A program made the translations under genes and the position numbers. From Aliivibrio fischeri ATCC 7744 = JCM 18803 = DSM 507 (GTDB taxonomy: Bacteria > Pseudomonadota > Gammaproteobacteria > Enterobacterales > Vibrionaceae), in NCBI RefSeq assembly GCF_023983475.1, contig NZ_CP092712.1, forward strand, positions 806,001 through 870,000: a stretch of 64,000 nt of DNA. The letters run 5' to 3'. Position 1 is the stretch's first letter, and each line of letters begins with the position of its first letter. This document shows positions 19,220 through 29,404 of the stretch, piece by piece. The notes under the pieces were generated by a model, which worked only from the letters and a program-made list of their open reading frames with translations, had not been told where the DNA came from and did no database searches.

Positions 19220-20167
19220 TTAGTGATCAAACATTGCAGAGATAGACTCTTCATTGCTGATACGACGAATCGCTTCAGCTAGCATGCGAGAAAGGCTAAG
19301 TTCAGTTACTTTACCTGTTGCTGCCATTTCTTTAGAAAGAGTAATTGAGTCAGTTACGATAACTTGGTCAAGAACTGAGTTTGCAATGTTTTGTGGTGCA
19401 CTACCAGAGAATACTGCGTGAGTTGCGTATGCAAATACACGTTTTGCGCCACGCTTTTTAAGCGCTTCAGCTGCTTTACATAATGTACCGCCAGTATCGA
19501 TCATGTCATCAACGATTACACAATCACGACCGTCAACATCACCAATTAGGTTCATTACTTCAGAAACGTTAGCACGTGGACGGCGCTTATCAACGATAGC
19601 GATATCAACATCACCTAATGCTTTTGCTGTTGCACGAGCACGAACAACACCGCCTAGGTCAGGAGAAACAACAACAGGGTTTTCTAAACCACGAGTACGC
19701 ATGTCATCAAGCAGTACAGGAGTACCGAAGATGTTGTCTACAGGTACGTCGAAGAAACCTTGAATTTGTTCAGCGTGAAGGTCGATAGTTAAAACGCGGT
19801 CAACACCAACGTTTGAAAGCATATCAGCAATAACTTTTGCAGTGATTGGTACACGAGCAGAACGTACACGACGATCTTGACGAGCGTAACCAAAGTATGG
19901 GATTACCGCAGTAATACGGCCAGCAGAAGCACGACGAAGTGCATCAATCATCACTACTAATTCCATAATGTTGTCATTAGTAGGAGCACAAGTCGATTGA
20001 ATGATGAAAACATCACTACCGCGTACATTCTCGTTAATTTGAACGGCTACTTCGCCGTCAGAAAAACGATCTACAGTAGCGTCACCAAGTGAAATATATA
20101 GTCGATCAGCGATACGTTGGGCTAGTTCAGGAGTTGCATTACCAGCAAATAGCTTCATGTCAGGCAC
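19220..20167 (-). CDS. prs: Ribose-phosphate pyrophosphokinase
   Basis: Makes PRPP from ribose 5-phosphate and ATP, the precursor for nucleotides, His, Trp and NAD. I chose GTG at 20167: it gives exactly 315 aa, the family length, opens [10 protein letters not shown] as in E. coli, and has a ribosome-binding site TGAGGTTT upstream. The open frame reaches an ATG at 20218 that would overlap ispE and add 17 unconserved residues. The PRPP-binding loop is [11 protein letters not shown], and the flexible loop [10 protein letters not shown] is present. It follows ispE by 38 bp. Confidence 0.95.
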   Translation of the reverse strand: MPDMKLFAGNATPELAQRIADRLYISLGDATVDRFSDGEVAVQINENVRGSDVFIIQSTCAPTNDNIMELVVMIDALRRASAGRITAVIPYFGYARQDRRVRSARVPITAKVIADMLSNVGVDRVLTIDLHAEQIQGFFDVPVDNIFGTPVLLDDMRTRGLENPVVVSPDLGGVVRARATAKALGDVDIAIVDKRRPRANVSEVMNLIGDVDGRDCVIVDDMIDTGGTLCKAAEALKKRGAKRVFAYATHAVFSGSAPQNIANSVLDQVIVTDSITLSKEMAATGKVTELSLSRMLAEAIRRISNEESISAMFDH

Positions 20168-20205
20168 GGTGGAAACCTCAGGGTTGCGTCCAAATTGTGA
20201 GAATT

Positions 20206-21072
20206 TTATATTTTGCATAATGATTTATACTCTTCCAGTGTTCGGTTGAGTGGCGAAGTATTCATACCTCGGGCGATAAATCCGGTTGCATTATCAGGGA
20301 TTAAAGAATAAACATCTTGTGCTTCTTTTTCGCTGTTAAATTCAGCAAAAACACAAGCGCCTGTTCCAGTTAATCTCGATGGCGCATATTCTAACAGCCA
20401 TGAAAGTTGGTAATCAACCTCTGGATACACACTTCTGACAATTTTTTCGCAATCGTTTACGTATGTTGCCTCTAAAAGTGCGTTAAGTGGCTGTTTTGGT
20501 GTATTTCTGACCAAGTTAGGATGAGTGAAAACATCGACGGTTGCGATACTGACTTCTGGTTTGATTAAAACGTACCATAACTCTTTAGGGGTGGCTGGTT
20601 GCAATTTCTCACCAATACCTTCTGCAAAAGCGGCAAATCCATGAACAAAAATAGGCACATCAGCCCCTAGTTTTACTCCGAGTGCTGCTAAAGTATCGTT
20701 ACTTAAATTGAGCTGCCATAGAAAATTAAGGGCGACGAGTACGGTCGCTGCATTAGAGGAACCACCACCGATACCTCCACCCATAGGTAAAATCTTTTCT
20801 ATTTCGATATGAGCACCGAATTCACATTGACTGTGCTGCTGTAATAGCGTTGCCGCTTTCCATATCAGATTATCTTCCGTTTTTACTCCAGGAATGTCTG
20901 GTGCAAGGGTTATTTGACCTGATTGATTAGCAGTAATGGTGAGGTGATCACATAAATCAATAAATTGAAATAAAGTTTGAAGCTCATGATAGCCATTTTC
21001 TTGTTGGCCATTGATATAAAGAAATAGGTTTAATTTGGCTGGGGATGGCCAGCGAGTTGTTTTGGTGATCAT
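20206..21072 (-). CDS. ispE: 4-diphosphocytidyl-2-C-methyl-D-erythritol kinase
   Basis: GHMP kinase of the non-mevalonate isoprenoid pathway. From ATG 21072 it is 288 aa, starting [28 protein letters not shown] is conserved. The ATP-binding glycine loop is [16 protein letters not shown], and the C-terminal GHMP motif is [13 protein letters not shown]. Its ATG overlaps the lolB stop codon (ATGA), so the two genes are translationally coupled. An alternative ATG five codons upstream exists but lies inside lolB. Confidence 0.95.
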   Translation of the reverse strand: MITKTTRWPSPAKLNLFLYINGQQENGYHELQTLFQFIDLCDHLTITANQSGQITLAPDIPGVKTEDNLIWKAATLLQQHSQCEFGAHIEIEKILPMGGGIGGGSSNAATVLVALNFLWQLNLSNDTLAALGVKLGADVPIFVHGFAAFAEGIGEKLQPATPKELWYVLIKPEVSIATVDVFTHPNLVRNTPKQPLNALLEATYVNDCEKIVRSVYPEVDYQLSWLLEYAPSRLTGTGACVFAEFNSEKEAQDVYSLIPDNATGFIARGMNTSPLNRTLEEYKSLCKI

Positions 21073-21695
21073 TGAGAAATTATCCAATTTGAAGCAATGA
21101 TTTTAATGGTGGTATCTTGTTGAGTGAGTTTCATTGAATTAGGGAGAAGTAGGTTACTTTTTTCAATATAGCTGTTGTAACGTAAATGCCAGTTAGTTTG
21201 ACCAATTTGTTTTGATAAGTGTTCTACAGTATTAAGCTCATTGAGTTGGAAATTATCTGCGGCGGTTGGTAAGCCTTTAATCCAATCTTGTAAATACCCT
21301 ATAGGCATGCTGATGCCACTTAAGCTATACATTAATCTTCCAGGATCACGACCTTCAAATTTTTGTCCATCGCCAGTCTCGATTGTTGTCATTTGCTCTG
21401 TCATTGTTAGTTTCATTACCGTTTGGCCAAGAAATGAAGTGAGCAATAGTTGACTTTGTTCTGGTTTCTGAATCCACTGGAAATTTAAACTATGGCGTTG
21501 GTTCGGTGCTTGATATCCAATTTTTCCTGTTACTTTATATTGCGTAATCTGTTCGAGTTTTGCTTGATGTTTATCCCAATCTGTCGATTGTTGAGGTGTT
21601 AAAGGGGTCGTTGAACAGGCGTTAAGAAAAAGCGTGAATATGAGAATAGTAAAAGGGGAACGTACAAAGCGAGGAAACATTCTTGATAATCTCAT
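21069..21695 (-). CDS. lolB: Outer-membrane lipoprotein receptor LolB
   Basis: Receives lipoproteins from LolA and inserts them into the outer membrane. From ATG 21695 it is 208 aa with a basic N-terminus, a hydrophobic signal and the lipobox LNAC with Cys at residue 27. The reading frame stays open for another 30 residues upstream, but those do not look like a signal peptide. Conserved LolB features include [10 protein letters not shown] and [10 protein letters not shown]. It forms the lolB-ispE-prs operon and is divergent from hemA, the standard gammaproteobacterial arrangement. Confidence 0.93.
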   Translation of the reverse strand: MRLSRMFPRFVRSPFTILIFTLFLNACSTTPLTPQQSTDWDKHQAKLEQITQYKVTGKIGYQAPNQRHSLNFQWIQKPEQSQLLLTSFLGQTVMKLTMTEQMTTIETGDGQKFEGRDPGRLMYSLSGISMPIGYLQDWIKGLPTAADNFQLNELNTVEHLSKQIGQTNWHLRYNSYIEKSNLLLPNSMKLTQQDTTIKIIASNWIISQ

Positions 21696-21864
21696 CTTTA
21701 ATTCTGAAGTAATGCAACAATTGTAGCAAATTAATGGCGAATTTGGAGCCAAATAGTATTTGAATATCACTAATTTCTTACACAAAAGCCCTGATGCCTT
21801 TTAAAATTGGGTCGCATCAAGTAAAATCCGCCCTTGTTATTTTTATTATTGGTCCGTTTGCCGA

Positions 21865-23121
21865 ATGTCATTGCTTGTTATTGGAATTAATCATACGTCA
21901 GCCTCTGTTGATTTACGTGAGAAAGTTGCATTTTCTCCGGAAAAATTGACAAAAGCGTTAGATGAATTAAAAAACAGTGATGCAATTCAAAGTGGTGTAA
22001 TCCTATCGACCTGTAATCGAACAGAAATCTATTGCGAAGTTAAACACGGTATTAGCAGCGGTTATGTGATTAATTGGCTCGCTGAATTTCATCATGTCGC
22101 ACTAGAAGTCTTAATGCCTAGTATTTATATCCATGAAGAGCAAGCTGCAGTAAAACACCTTATGCGTGTTTCTTGTGGTTTGGATTCGCTGGTTTTAGGT
22201 GAACCACAAATTTTGGGGCAAGTTAAAAAAGCCTTTGCTGATGCACGAGAGCACAATGCGGTTGAAGGAACAATTGAAAAATTATTTCAGCAGGATTTCT
22301 CGGTAGCAAAAAGAGTACGCACTGAAACCAATATTGGTGGCAATGCCGTTTCTGTTGCTTATGCAGCATGTACATTAGCTCGTCAAATTTTTGAATCTCT
22401 GTCTGATTCGACCGTACTTTTGGTTGGAGCAGGTGAAACCATTGAGCTTGTCGCAAAACATTTAGATGACTCTGGTTGTAAAAGACTGATTGTTGCTAAC
22501 CGAACTCGTGAGCGAGCGATGGGATTAGCGGAGCAATTTAATGCTGAAGTCATTAGTCTTCCTGAGATCCCTGAGCATCTCCCTAAAGCCGATATCATTA
22601 TTAGTTCTACTGCAAGTCCTTTGCCTATTATTGGTAAGGGGATGGTTGAAAGTGCGTTGAAATTACGTAAACACCAACCAATGTTGTTTGTTGATATTGC
22701 TGTTCCTCGAGATATTGAGGGTGAAGTCGCAGAATTAAATGATGCGTATTTATATTCAGTTGATGATCTTCAATCTATTATTGATCACAATATAGAACAA
22801 CGAAAAATAGAAGCGATACAAGCTGAAGCAATTGTCAGTGAAGAGAGCGCAGAATTCATGACATGGATTCGTTCTCGTCAAGCGGTAAATAGTATCCGTC
22901 AGTATCGTGAAAATTCAGAAGCGATGCGAATTGAGCTATTGCAAAAAAGTATGCAAGCACTTGCTTCAGGACAAAATCCAGAAAAAGTATTGGCTGAACT
23001 CAGTAATAAGTTAACCAATAAACTCATTCATGCACCAACATTGGCGATGCAGCAAGCTGCAAAAAACGGTGAAACTGAAAAATTAACAGTAATCCGAACC
23101 ACTATTGGTCTAGACAACTAA
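21865..23121 (+). CDS. hemA: Glutamyl-tRNA reductase
   Basis: First committed enzyme of C5-pathway tetrapyrrole synthesis; it reduces Glu-tRNA to glutamate-1-semialdehyde with NADPH. At 418 aa it has the active-site Cys in STCNRTEIY, the signature [17 protein letters not shown], a Rossmann motif [10 protein letters not shown] and the dimerisation helix at the C-terminus. It heads the hemA-prfA-prmC-sirB2-sirB1-kdsA run. The haem it feeds is finished by HemH, encoded elsewhere in this window. Confidence 0.97.
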   Translation: MSLLVIGINHTSASVDLREKVAFSPEKLTKALDELKNSDAIQSGVILSTCNRTEIYCEVKHGISSGYVINWLAEFHHVALEVLMPSIYIHEEQAAVKHLMRVSCGLDSLVLGEPQILGQVKKAFADAREHNAVEGTIEKLFQQDFSVAKRVRTETNIGGNAVSVAYAACTLARQIFESLSDSTVLLVGAGETIELVAKHLDDSGCKRLIVANRTRERAMGLAEQFNAEVISLPEIPEHLPKADIIISSTASPLPIIGKGMVESALKLRKHQPMLFVDIAVPRDIEGEVAELNDAYLYSVDDLQSIIDHNIEQRKIEAIQAEAIVSEESAEFMTWIRSRQAVNSIRQYRENSEAMRIELLQKSMQALASGQNPEKVLAELSNKLTNKLIHAPTLAMQQAAKNGETEKLTVIRTTIGLDN

Positions 23122-23160
23122 GCGTAGCGTTCGCTACCAACAAAAAGAACAAATATTATT

Positions 23161-24249
23161 ATGAAAGCATCCATTCGAGTAAAATTAGAGACGCTGGTTG
23201 AGCGTTATGAAGAAGTTCAGCATTTATTAGGCGATCCTGATGTTATCGGAGACCAAAATAAGTTTCGTGCTTTATCTCGTGAATACTCACAGCTAGAAGA
23301 AGTTACACAATGCTTCCAAGCGTATGAGCAAGCTCAAGAAGATCTTGTTGCAGCCCAAGAAATGGCGCAAGAAGATGATGAGGAAATGCGTGAGATGGCA
23401 CAAGAAGAAATTAAAGATGCTAAAGAAGCTATTGAACGTTTAACTGATGAACTTCAAGTTCTTCTTCTTCCAAAAGATCCAAACGATGAACGTAACTGTT
23501 TCTTAGAAATCCGTGCTGGTGCAGGTGGTGATGAAGCGGGCATTTTTGCTGGTAACCTATTCCGCATGTATTCACGTTTTGCTGAGAAAAAGGGCTGGCG
23601 CGTTGAAGTAATGAGCTCAAACGAAGCTGAACACGGTGGTTATAAAGAAATGATCGCAAAAGTGAGCGGCGAGGGTGCATACGGTGTACTTAAGTTTGAA
23701 TCAGGCGGTCACCGTGTACAACGTGTACCAGAAACTGAATCTCAAGGTCGTGTACACACATCGGCATGTACGGTTGCAGTTATGGCTGAAATCCCAGAAG
23801 CGGATCTTCCTGAAATTAAAGCAGCAGACTTAAAAATTGATACTTTCCGTGCGTCAGGCGCGGGTGGTCAGCACGTTAACACCACGGATTCCGCAATTCG
23901 TATTACTCACTTACCAACAGGTACGGTTGTTGAATGTCAGGATGAACGTTCACAACATAAAAACAAAGCAAAAGCGATGTCTGTTCTTGCTGCTCGTATT
24001 ATTCAAGCAGAAGAAGCTCGTCGTGCTGCTGCTGTTTCAGATACTCGCCGTAACTTGTTAGGTTCTGGTGACCGTTCTGACCGTATTCGTACTTACAACT
24101 ACCCACAAGGTCGTGTATCGGATCACCGTATTAACTTAACGGTTTACCGTTTAAATGAAGTGATGGAAGGTGATTTAGGCTGTCTAATTGAGCCAGTTGT
24201 TCTTGAGTACCAAGCAGACCAATTAGCTGCATTGGCTGAACAAAACTAA
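23161..24249 (+). CDS. prfA: Peptide chain release factor 1
   Basis: Recognises UAA and UAG stop codons and triggers peptidyl-tRNA hydrolysis. At 362 aa it has the GGQ motif in [15 protein letters not shown] and the codon-recognition PxT motif in [14 protein letters not shown]. Its last base overlaps the first base of the prmC start (TAATG), coupling the release factor to the enzyme that methylates its GGQ glutamine. Confidence 0.98.
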   Translation: MKASIRVKLETLVERYEEVQHLLGDPDVIGDQNKFRALSREYSQLEEVTQCFQAYEQAQEDLVAAQEMAQEDDEEMREMAQEEIKDAKEAIERLTDELQVLLLPKDPNDERNCFLEIRAGAGGDEAGIFAGNLFRMYSRFAEKKGWRVEVMSSNEAEHGGYKEMIAKVSGEGAYGVLKFESGGHRVQRVPETESQGRVHTSACTVAVMAEIPEADLPEIKAADLKIDTFRASGAGGQHVNTTDSAIRITHLPTGTVVECQDERSQHKNKAKAMSVLAARIIQAEEARRAAAVSDTRRNLLGSGDRSDRIRTYNYPQGRVSDHRINLTVYRLNEVMEGDLGCLIEPVVLEYQADQLAALAEQN

Positions 24250-25103
24250 TGAGCTTGTCTATTGAAGCGTTATTAAAGCGCTCAATTCAATCTCTGATGC
24301 TTGAGGGGAGTGATTCTCCTCAAGTTGATGCTGCGGTTCTTCTTTGTCATGTGTTAGATAAGCCAAGAAGTTATCTATTAACTTGGCCTGAGAAAATAGT
24401 ATCAGACGAAGAGCTGGGTAATTTTAATGCGTTACTAGAGCGTCGTCTTGCTGGTGAACCGATTGCTTATATCGTGGGTTATCGTGAATTTTGGTCATTA
24501 CCACTTAAGGTATCGCCAACAACATTAATCCCAAGACCTGATACCGAACGTCTGGTTGAAGTGGCATTAGATCATTTAACACCTAATGCTCAATCCATTT
24601 TGGATTTAGGAACAGGTACAGGAGCCATTGCGTTAGCTATTGCTTCTGAAATGCCTACTCTTAATGTGATAGGTGTCGATTATCAAGACGATGCGGTTGA
24701 GTTAGCAAAAGGGAATGCGAAAATAAATCACATTAATAATGTTGAATTTAGACAAGGAAGCTGGTTTGAACCTATTTCTCTGAGTGATAAGTTTGACATT
24801 ATTGTGAGTAATCCCCCTTATATTGATGGTAACGACCCTCATTTATCTGAAGGGGATGTTCGTTTTGAACCGCAAACCGCTTTGGTTGCGGAACAAAACG
24901 GTTTTTCAGATTTAATTCACATTATGCAACACGGCCGAGAGTATTTATTAAATGGCGGTTGGTTAATGATGGAGCATGGTTTTGAACAAGGTGAACAATT
25001 ACGTCACTTTTTTGAAGATCATGGTTATATTAATGTGAAAACAGAGCAAGATTATGCTGGCAATGACCGAGTTACTTTAGGTCAATGGGTAGTAGATAAC
25101 TAG
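24249..25103 (+). CDS. prmC: Release-factor glutamine methyltransferase
   Basis: SAM-dependent methyltransferase that modifies the GGQ glutamine of RF1 and RF2. The 284-aa protein has an N-terminal helical substrate domain, SAM motif I (ILDLGTGTGAIALAI) and the catalytic NPPY in IVSNPPYID. The start codon overlaps the prfA stop codon by one base. Confidence 0.97.
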   Translation: MSLSIEALLKRSIQSLMLEGSDSPQVDAAVLLCHVLDKPRSYLLTWPEKIVSDEELGNFNALLERRLAGEPIAYIVGYREFWSLPLKVSPTTLIPRPDTERLVEVALDHLTPNAQSILDLGTGTGAIALAIASEMPTLNVIGVDYQDDAVELAKGNAKINHINNVEFRQGSWFEPISLSDKFDIIVSNPPYIDGNDPHLSEGDVRFEPQTALVAEQNGFSDLIHIMQHGREYLLNGGWLMMEHGFEQGEQLRHFFEDHGYINVKTEQDYAGNDRVTLGQWVVDN

Positions 25104-25118
25104 AATAAAGGATAATTC

Positions 25119-25502
25119 ATGTATACCGCAGTTAAACACATACACTTATTATTAGTCGCTTGTAGCGTATTGTTTTTTGTCGTTCGTTATTGTTTGATGA
25201 TGGCAAATTCTGACATTCGTAATAATGGCTTCTTTAAGCGTGTTCCTCACGTTGTTGATTCAGCAATGCTACTTAGTGGTATTTGGCTTATTTTTATTAC
25301 TGGATTCATTCCATTTACGTCATCTGCGCCTTGGTTAACAGAAAAAATCACCTGTATTATGGTTTACCTTGCTTTAGGTGTAGTTACTTTAAATAATGGT
25401 AAAAATAAAGTCTTTAAGACCTTTGCATTTTTAGGTGCAATGGGTTGGTTAATGGTTGCTGCTAAAATTGCGGTAACAAAAGTACCAACGTTCTTGGGGT
25501 AA
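25119..25502 (+). CDS. sirB2: SirB2-family integral membrane protein
   Basis: Small inner-membrane protein of 127 aa with four hydrophobic segments (starting at HLLLVACSVLFFVVRY and ending at GAMGWLMVAAKIAV). It belongs to the SirB family, named from an effect on Salmonella invasion gene expression; the biochemical role is unknown. It lies between prmC and sirB1 as in E. coli (ychQ-ychA), with only 2 bp to the next gene, so it is cotranscribed. Confidence 0.9.
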   Translation: MYTAVKHIHLLLVACSVLFFVVRYCLMMANSDIRNNGFFKRVPHVVDSAMLLSGIWLIFITGFIPFTSSAPWLTEKITCIMVYLALGVVTLNNGKNKVFKTFAFLGAMGWLMVAAKIAVTKVPTFLG

Positions 25503-25504
25503 TT

Positions 25505-27171
<1,667 letters not shown>

Positions 27172-27191
27172 TCGAGTTCTAAAGAATAAAT

Positions 27192-27230
27192 AAAAAAGCC
27201 CAAGAGAGAATACTTTCTTGGGCTTTTTTA
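27192..27230. terminator. Bidirectional terminator between kdsA and cobA
   Basis: Fourteen-bp arms (AAAAAAGCCCAAGA and its complement) with A-runs on one side and T-runs on the other, placed between convergent stop codons, so it works in both directions. Confidence 0.9.
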
Positions 27231-27248
27231 TTATCTGAATGGTAAAAA

Positions 27249-28025
27249 TTATTCGTTTGGTTTAAACCAATCTAATTTATGATGAAGCGTTGTTACGGTA
27301 CCTACTACGATCAGCGATGGACTGATGGCTTTTTCTGCTAATTGTGCAAGCTCTGAAATATCGCCAGTAAATACTTTTTGTTTATCTGTGGTGCCTCGCT
27401 CAATAATTGCACATGGTGTATCAGCAGCTAATCCATGTTTTATCAACTGTTCAGATATATGAGGAGATTGCTTTAATCCCATATAAAATACCAAAGTATT
27501 ATTAGAGCGGACTAATGCATCCCATTCAATATCAGCACCATCTTTTTGTACATGAGCTGTGATAAATTGAACGCTTTGGGCATGATCTCGGTGAGTTAAT
27601 GGGATACCTGCGTATGAGGTTGCCCCCGCCGCAGCTGTGATCCCCGGAACAACTTCAAAGTGAACGCTATTTTCAGCTAACGTTTCAAGCTCTTCTCCGC
27701 CACGCCCAAAGATAAATGAGTCTCCGCCTTTAAGGCGAACCACATGTTTACCTTCTTGTGCTTTATCGACTAAGATTTGATTGATTTTATCTTGAGGAAC
27801 GAAGTGGAAATCCAGTTTTTTTCCAACATAAATCATTTCAGCATTTTCATTTGCAAGCGCTAAAATTTCTTTTGAGACTAGACGATCATAAACGACAACA
27901 TCCGCCTCTTTAATTAAGCGATAACCTTTCATGGTTAATAGTTCGGGATCACCAGGACCTGCGCCAACAAGAGAAACAAGTCCGTTTTGTTTTTTCGGCT
28001 CAGATTGAGCTTGAATACTTGGCAT
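27249..28025 (-). CDS. cobA: Uroporphyrinogen-III C-methyltransferase (SUMT)
   Basis: Methylates uroporphyrinogen III twice to precorrin-2, the precursor of sirohaem. The 258-aa protein is a stand-alone SUMT without the CysG N-terminal dehydrogenase/chelatase. Signatures are VSLVGAGPGDPELLT and RLKGGDSFIFGRGGEE. It follows nirBDC, whose NirB product needs sirohaem, so its likely job is to supply that cofactor. A terminator-like hairpin separates it from nirC, so part of its expression may be independent. Confidence 0.94.
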   Translation of the reverse strand: MPSIQAQSEPKKQNGLVSLVGAGPGDPELLTMKGYRLIKEADVVVYDRLVSKEILALANENAEMIYVGKKLDFHFVPQDKINQILVDKAQEGKHVVRLKGGDSFIFGRGGEELETLAENSVHFEVVPGITAAAGATSYAGIPLTHRDHAQSVQFITAHVQKDGADIEWDALVRSNNTLVFYMGLKQSPHISEQLIKHGLAADTPCAIIERGTTDKQKVFTGDISELAQLAEKAISPSLIVVGTVTTLHHKLDWFKPNE

Positions 28026-28074
28026 AATGGAATTCCAGAATAAGGTTTAATCACCTTAGTATGTAAGAGTCGAT

Positions 28075-28113
28075 AAAAAAAATCACCCTTAATCAATTAG
28101 TAAGAGTGATTTT
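28075..28113 (-). terminator. Terminator-like hairpin after nirC
   Basis: On the minus strand AAAATCACTCTTA pairs with TAAGGGTGATTTT and is followed by a run of T residues. It would reduce read-through from nirBDC into cobA. Confidence 0.75.
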
Positions 28114-28153
28114 AATCGCATGAGTTATAACTAATCTAAACGGAAATAAATTC

Positions 28154-28963
28154 TTAAGCGTCTAATGATGGCGCTGTTTTTACGTGTGTTAGGTATAGAG
28201 GAATACATGTAAATAGTAGACCACCAACAATGTTACCTAAAATAGTTGGGATTAAGTTGTAGCTTAACCATGTAGTGATACCAAAGTCAGCACCAAGCAT
28301 CATACCTAGTGGGAATAGGAACATATTTACTACCGCATGTTCAAATACAAGAGCGAAGAAGATAAAGATAGGTAGCCACATTGCTGCAATTTTTCCAGCA
28401 ACAGAACGAGCGGTCATATTACCAATGACACCTAGACATACCATTAGGTTACATAAAATGCCGCGTACAAAACAGGTAATCCAACCATCCGTACCTAGGT
28501 TTTCAAAACCAACAGTACGTGCAGTAGCAACCGCCATGAATTTTTGACCAACTGCGTTTGGCTCTACGCTGAAATTCATTGTTAATGATAGTGCAATAAG
28601 GGCCGCAACAATTAAAGAACCAATTAGGTTGCCAAGACCAACAAGACCCCAACAACGGAAAACACGTCCCCAAGAAACGCCTTTACGATTTTCAAATTTA
28701 GCAAGAGGAGCAAGACCAAATACACCAGTAACAAGGTCATAGCCCATTAAACTTAAAATACAAAAACCAACAGGGAAGACCAGAGCGCCAACAATACCTA
28801 CACCTGTTTGAACAATAGTCGTGATTGCAACAACAACAGCCAGAGAGAGAATAATACCGGCCATTGTGCCACGTAAGATAAGATCACGAGAGCTAGTTTT
28901 AATCTTTGCTTCGCCAACATCGATCATAGTTTGGACGAATTCAGAGGGTTTGTTATAAGACAT
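28154..28963 (-). CDS. nirC: Nitrite transporter of the formate/nitrite family
   Basis: Pentameric inner-membrane channel of the FNT family, here most likely importing or exchanging nitrite for NirBD. The 269-aa protein has six hydrophobic segments; the stretch NLIGSLIVAALIALSL and the region around GNMTARSVAGKIAAMW fit the family. The context between nirD and cobA favours NirC over FocA. A formate role cannot be excluded from sequence alone. Confidence 0.9.
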   Translation of the reverse strand: MSYNKPSEFVQTMIDVGEAKIKTSSRDLILRGTMAGIILSLAVVVAITTIVQTGVGIVGALVFPVGFCILSLMGYDLVTGVFGLAPLAKFENRKGVSWGRVFRCWGLVGLGNLIGSLIVAALIALSLTMNFSVEPNAVGQKFMAVATARTVGFENLGTDGWITCFVRGILCNLMVCLGVIGNMTARSVAGKIAAMWLPIFIFFALVFEHAVVNMFLFPLGMMLGADFGITTWLSYNLIPTILGNIVGGLLFTCIPLYLTHVKTAPSLDA

Positions 28964-29072
28964 AGAAGTCCCTTACTAAAAGTTAAAATTAAAAATTGGA
29001 TAGGAAAGGGCTCTAGTCGCTGTTTTATGAGCAATAAATAGGTGACTAAAACCCTTGAACTATCAAATCTTC

Positions 29073-29402
29073 TTATGCTGAGATTTCAACATGTCCGTTA
29101 GTTACACGAACTTTGTATGTCTTTACGTTAAAACGCTCGTCTTCCATACATGCACCAGTCACTAAATTAAAGTGTTGTTTCTTTAGTGGACTTGCTACCC
29201 AAAGTTCGCCTTGGTGTTCCCCCGTTAAACCACGAGAAAGTACGTTTGAATTAGCGAATGGGTCACGATTACTAATAGCAAAGACTTCATCATTTTCTCT
29301 TGGACGAAATACAGCTACTTGTTCGCCATTTATAAGAGCACAAACACCAGTGCCAGGGATGATGTCATCGAGTTGGCAGATTTTTTGAAATTTAGCAGCC
29401 AT
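29073..29402 (-). CDS. nirD: Nitrite reductase (NADH) small subunit
   Basis: Small cytoplasmic partner of NirB. The 109-aa protein has a Rieske-like fold, but the usual CxH and CxxH cluster ligands are absent (for example SNRDPF stands at the first site), which is normal for NirD. It starts 2 bp after the nirB stop codon. It is required for activity of the assimilatory/detoxifying NADH-nitrite reductase. Confidence 0.95.
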   Translation of the reverse strand: MAAKFQKICQLDDIIPGTGVCALINGEQVAVFRPRENDEVFAISNRDPFANSNVLSRGLTGEHQGELWVASPLKKQHFNLVTGACMEDERFNVKTYKVRVTNGHVEISA

Positions 29403-29404
29403 GA

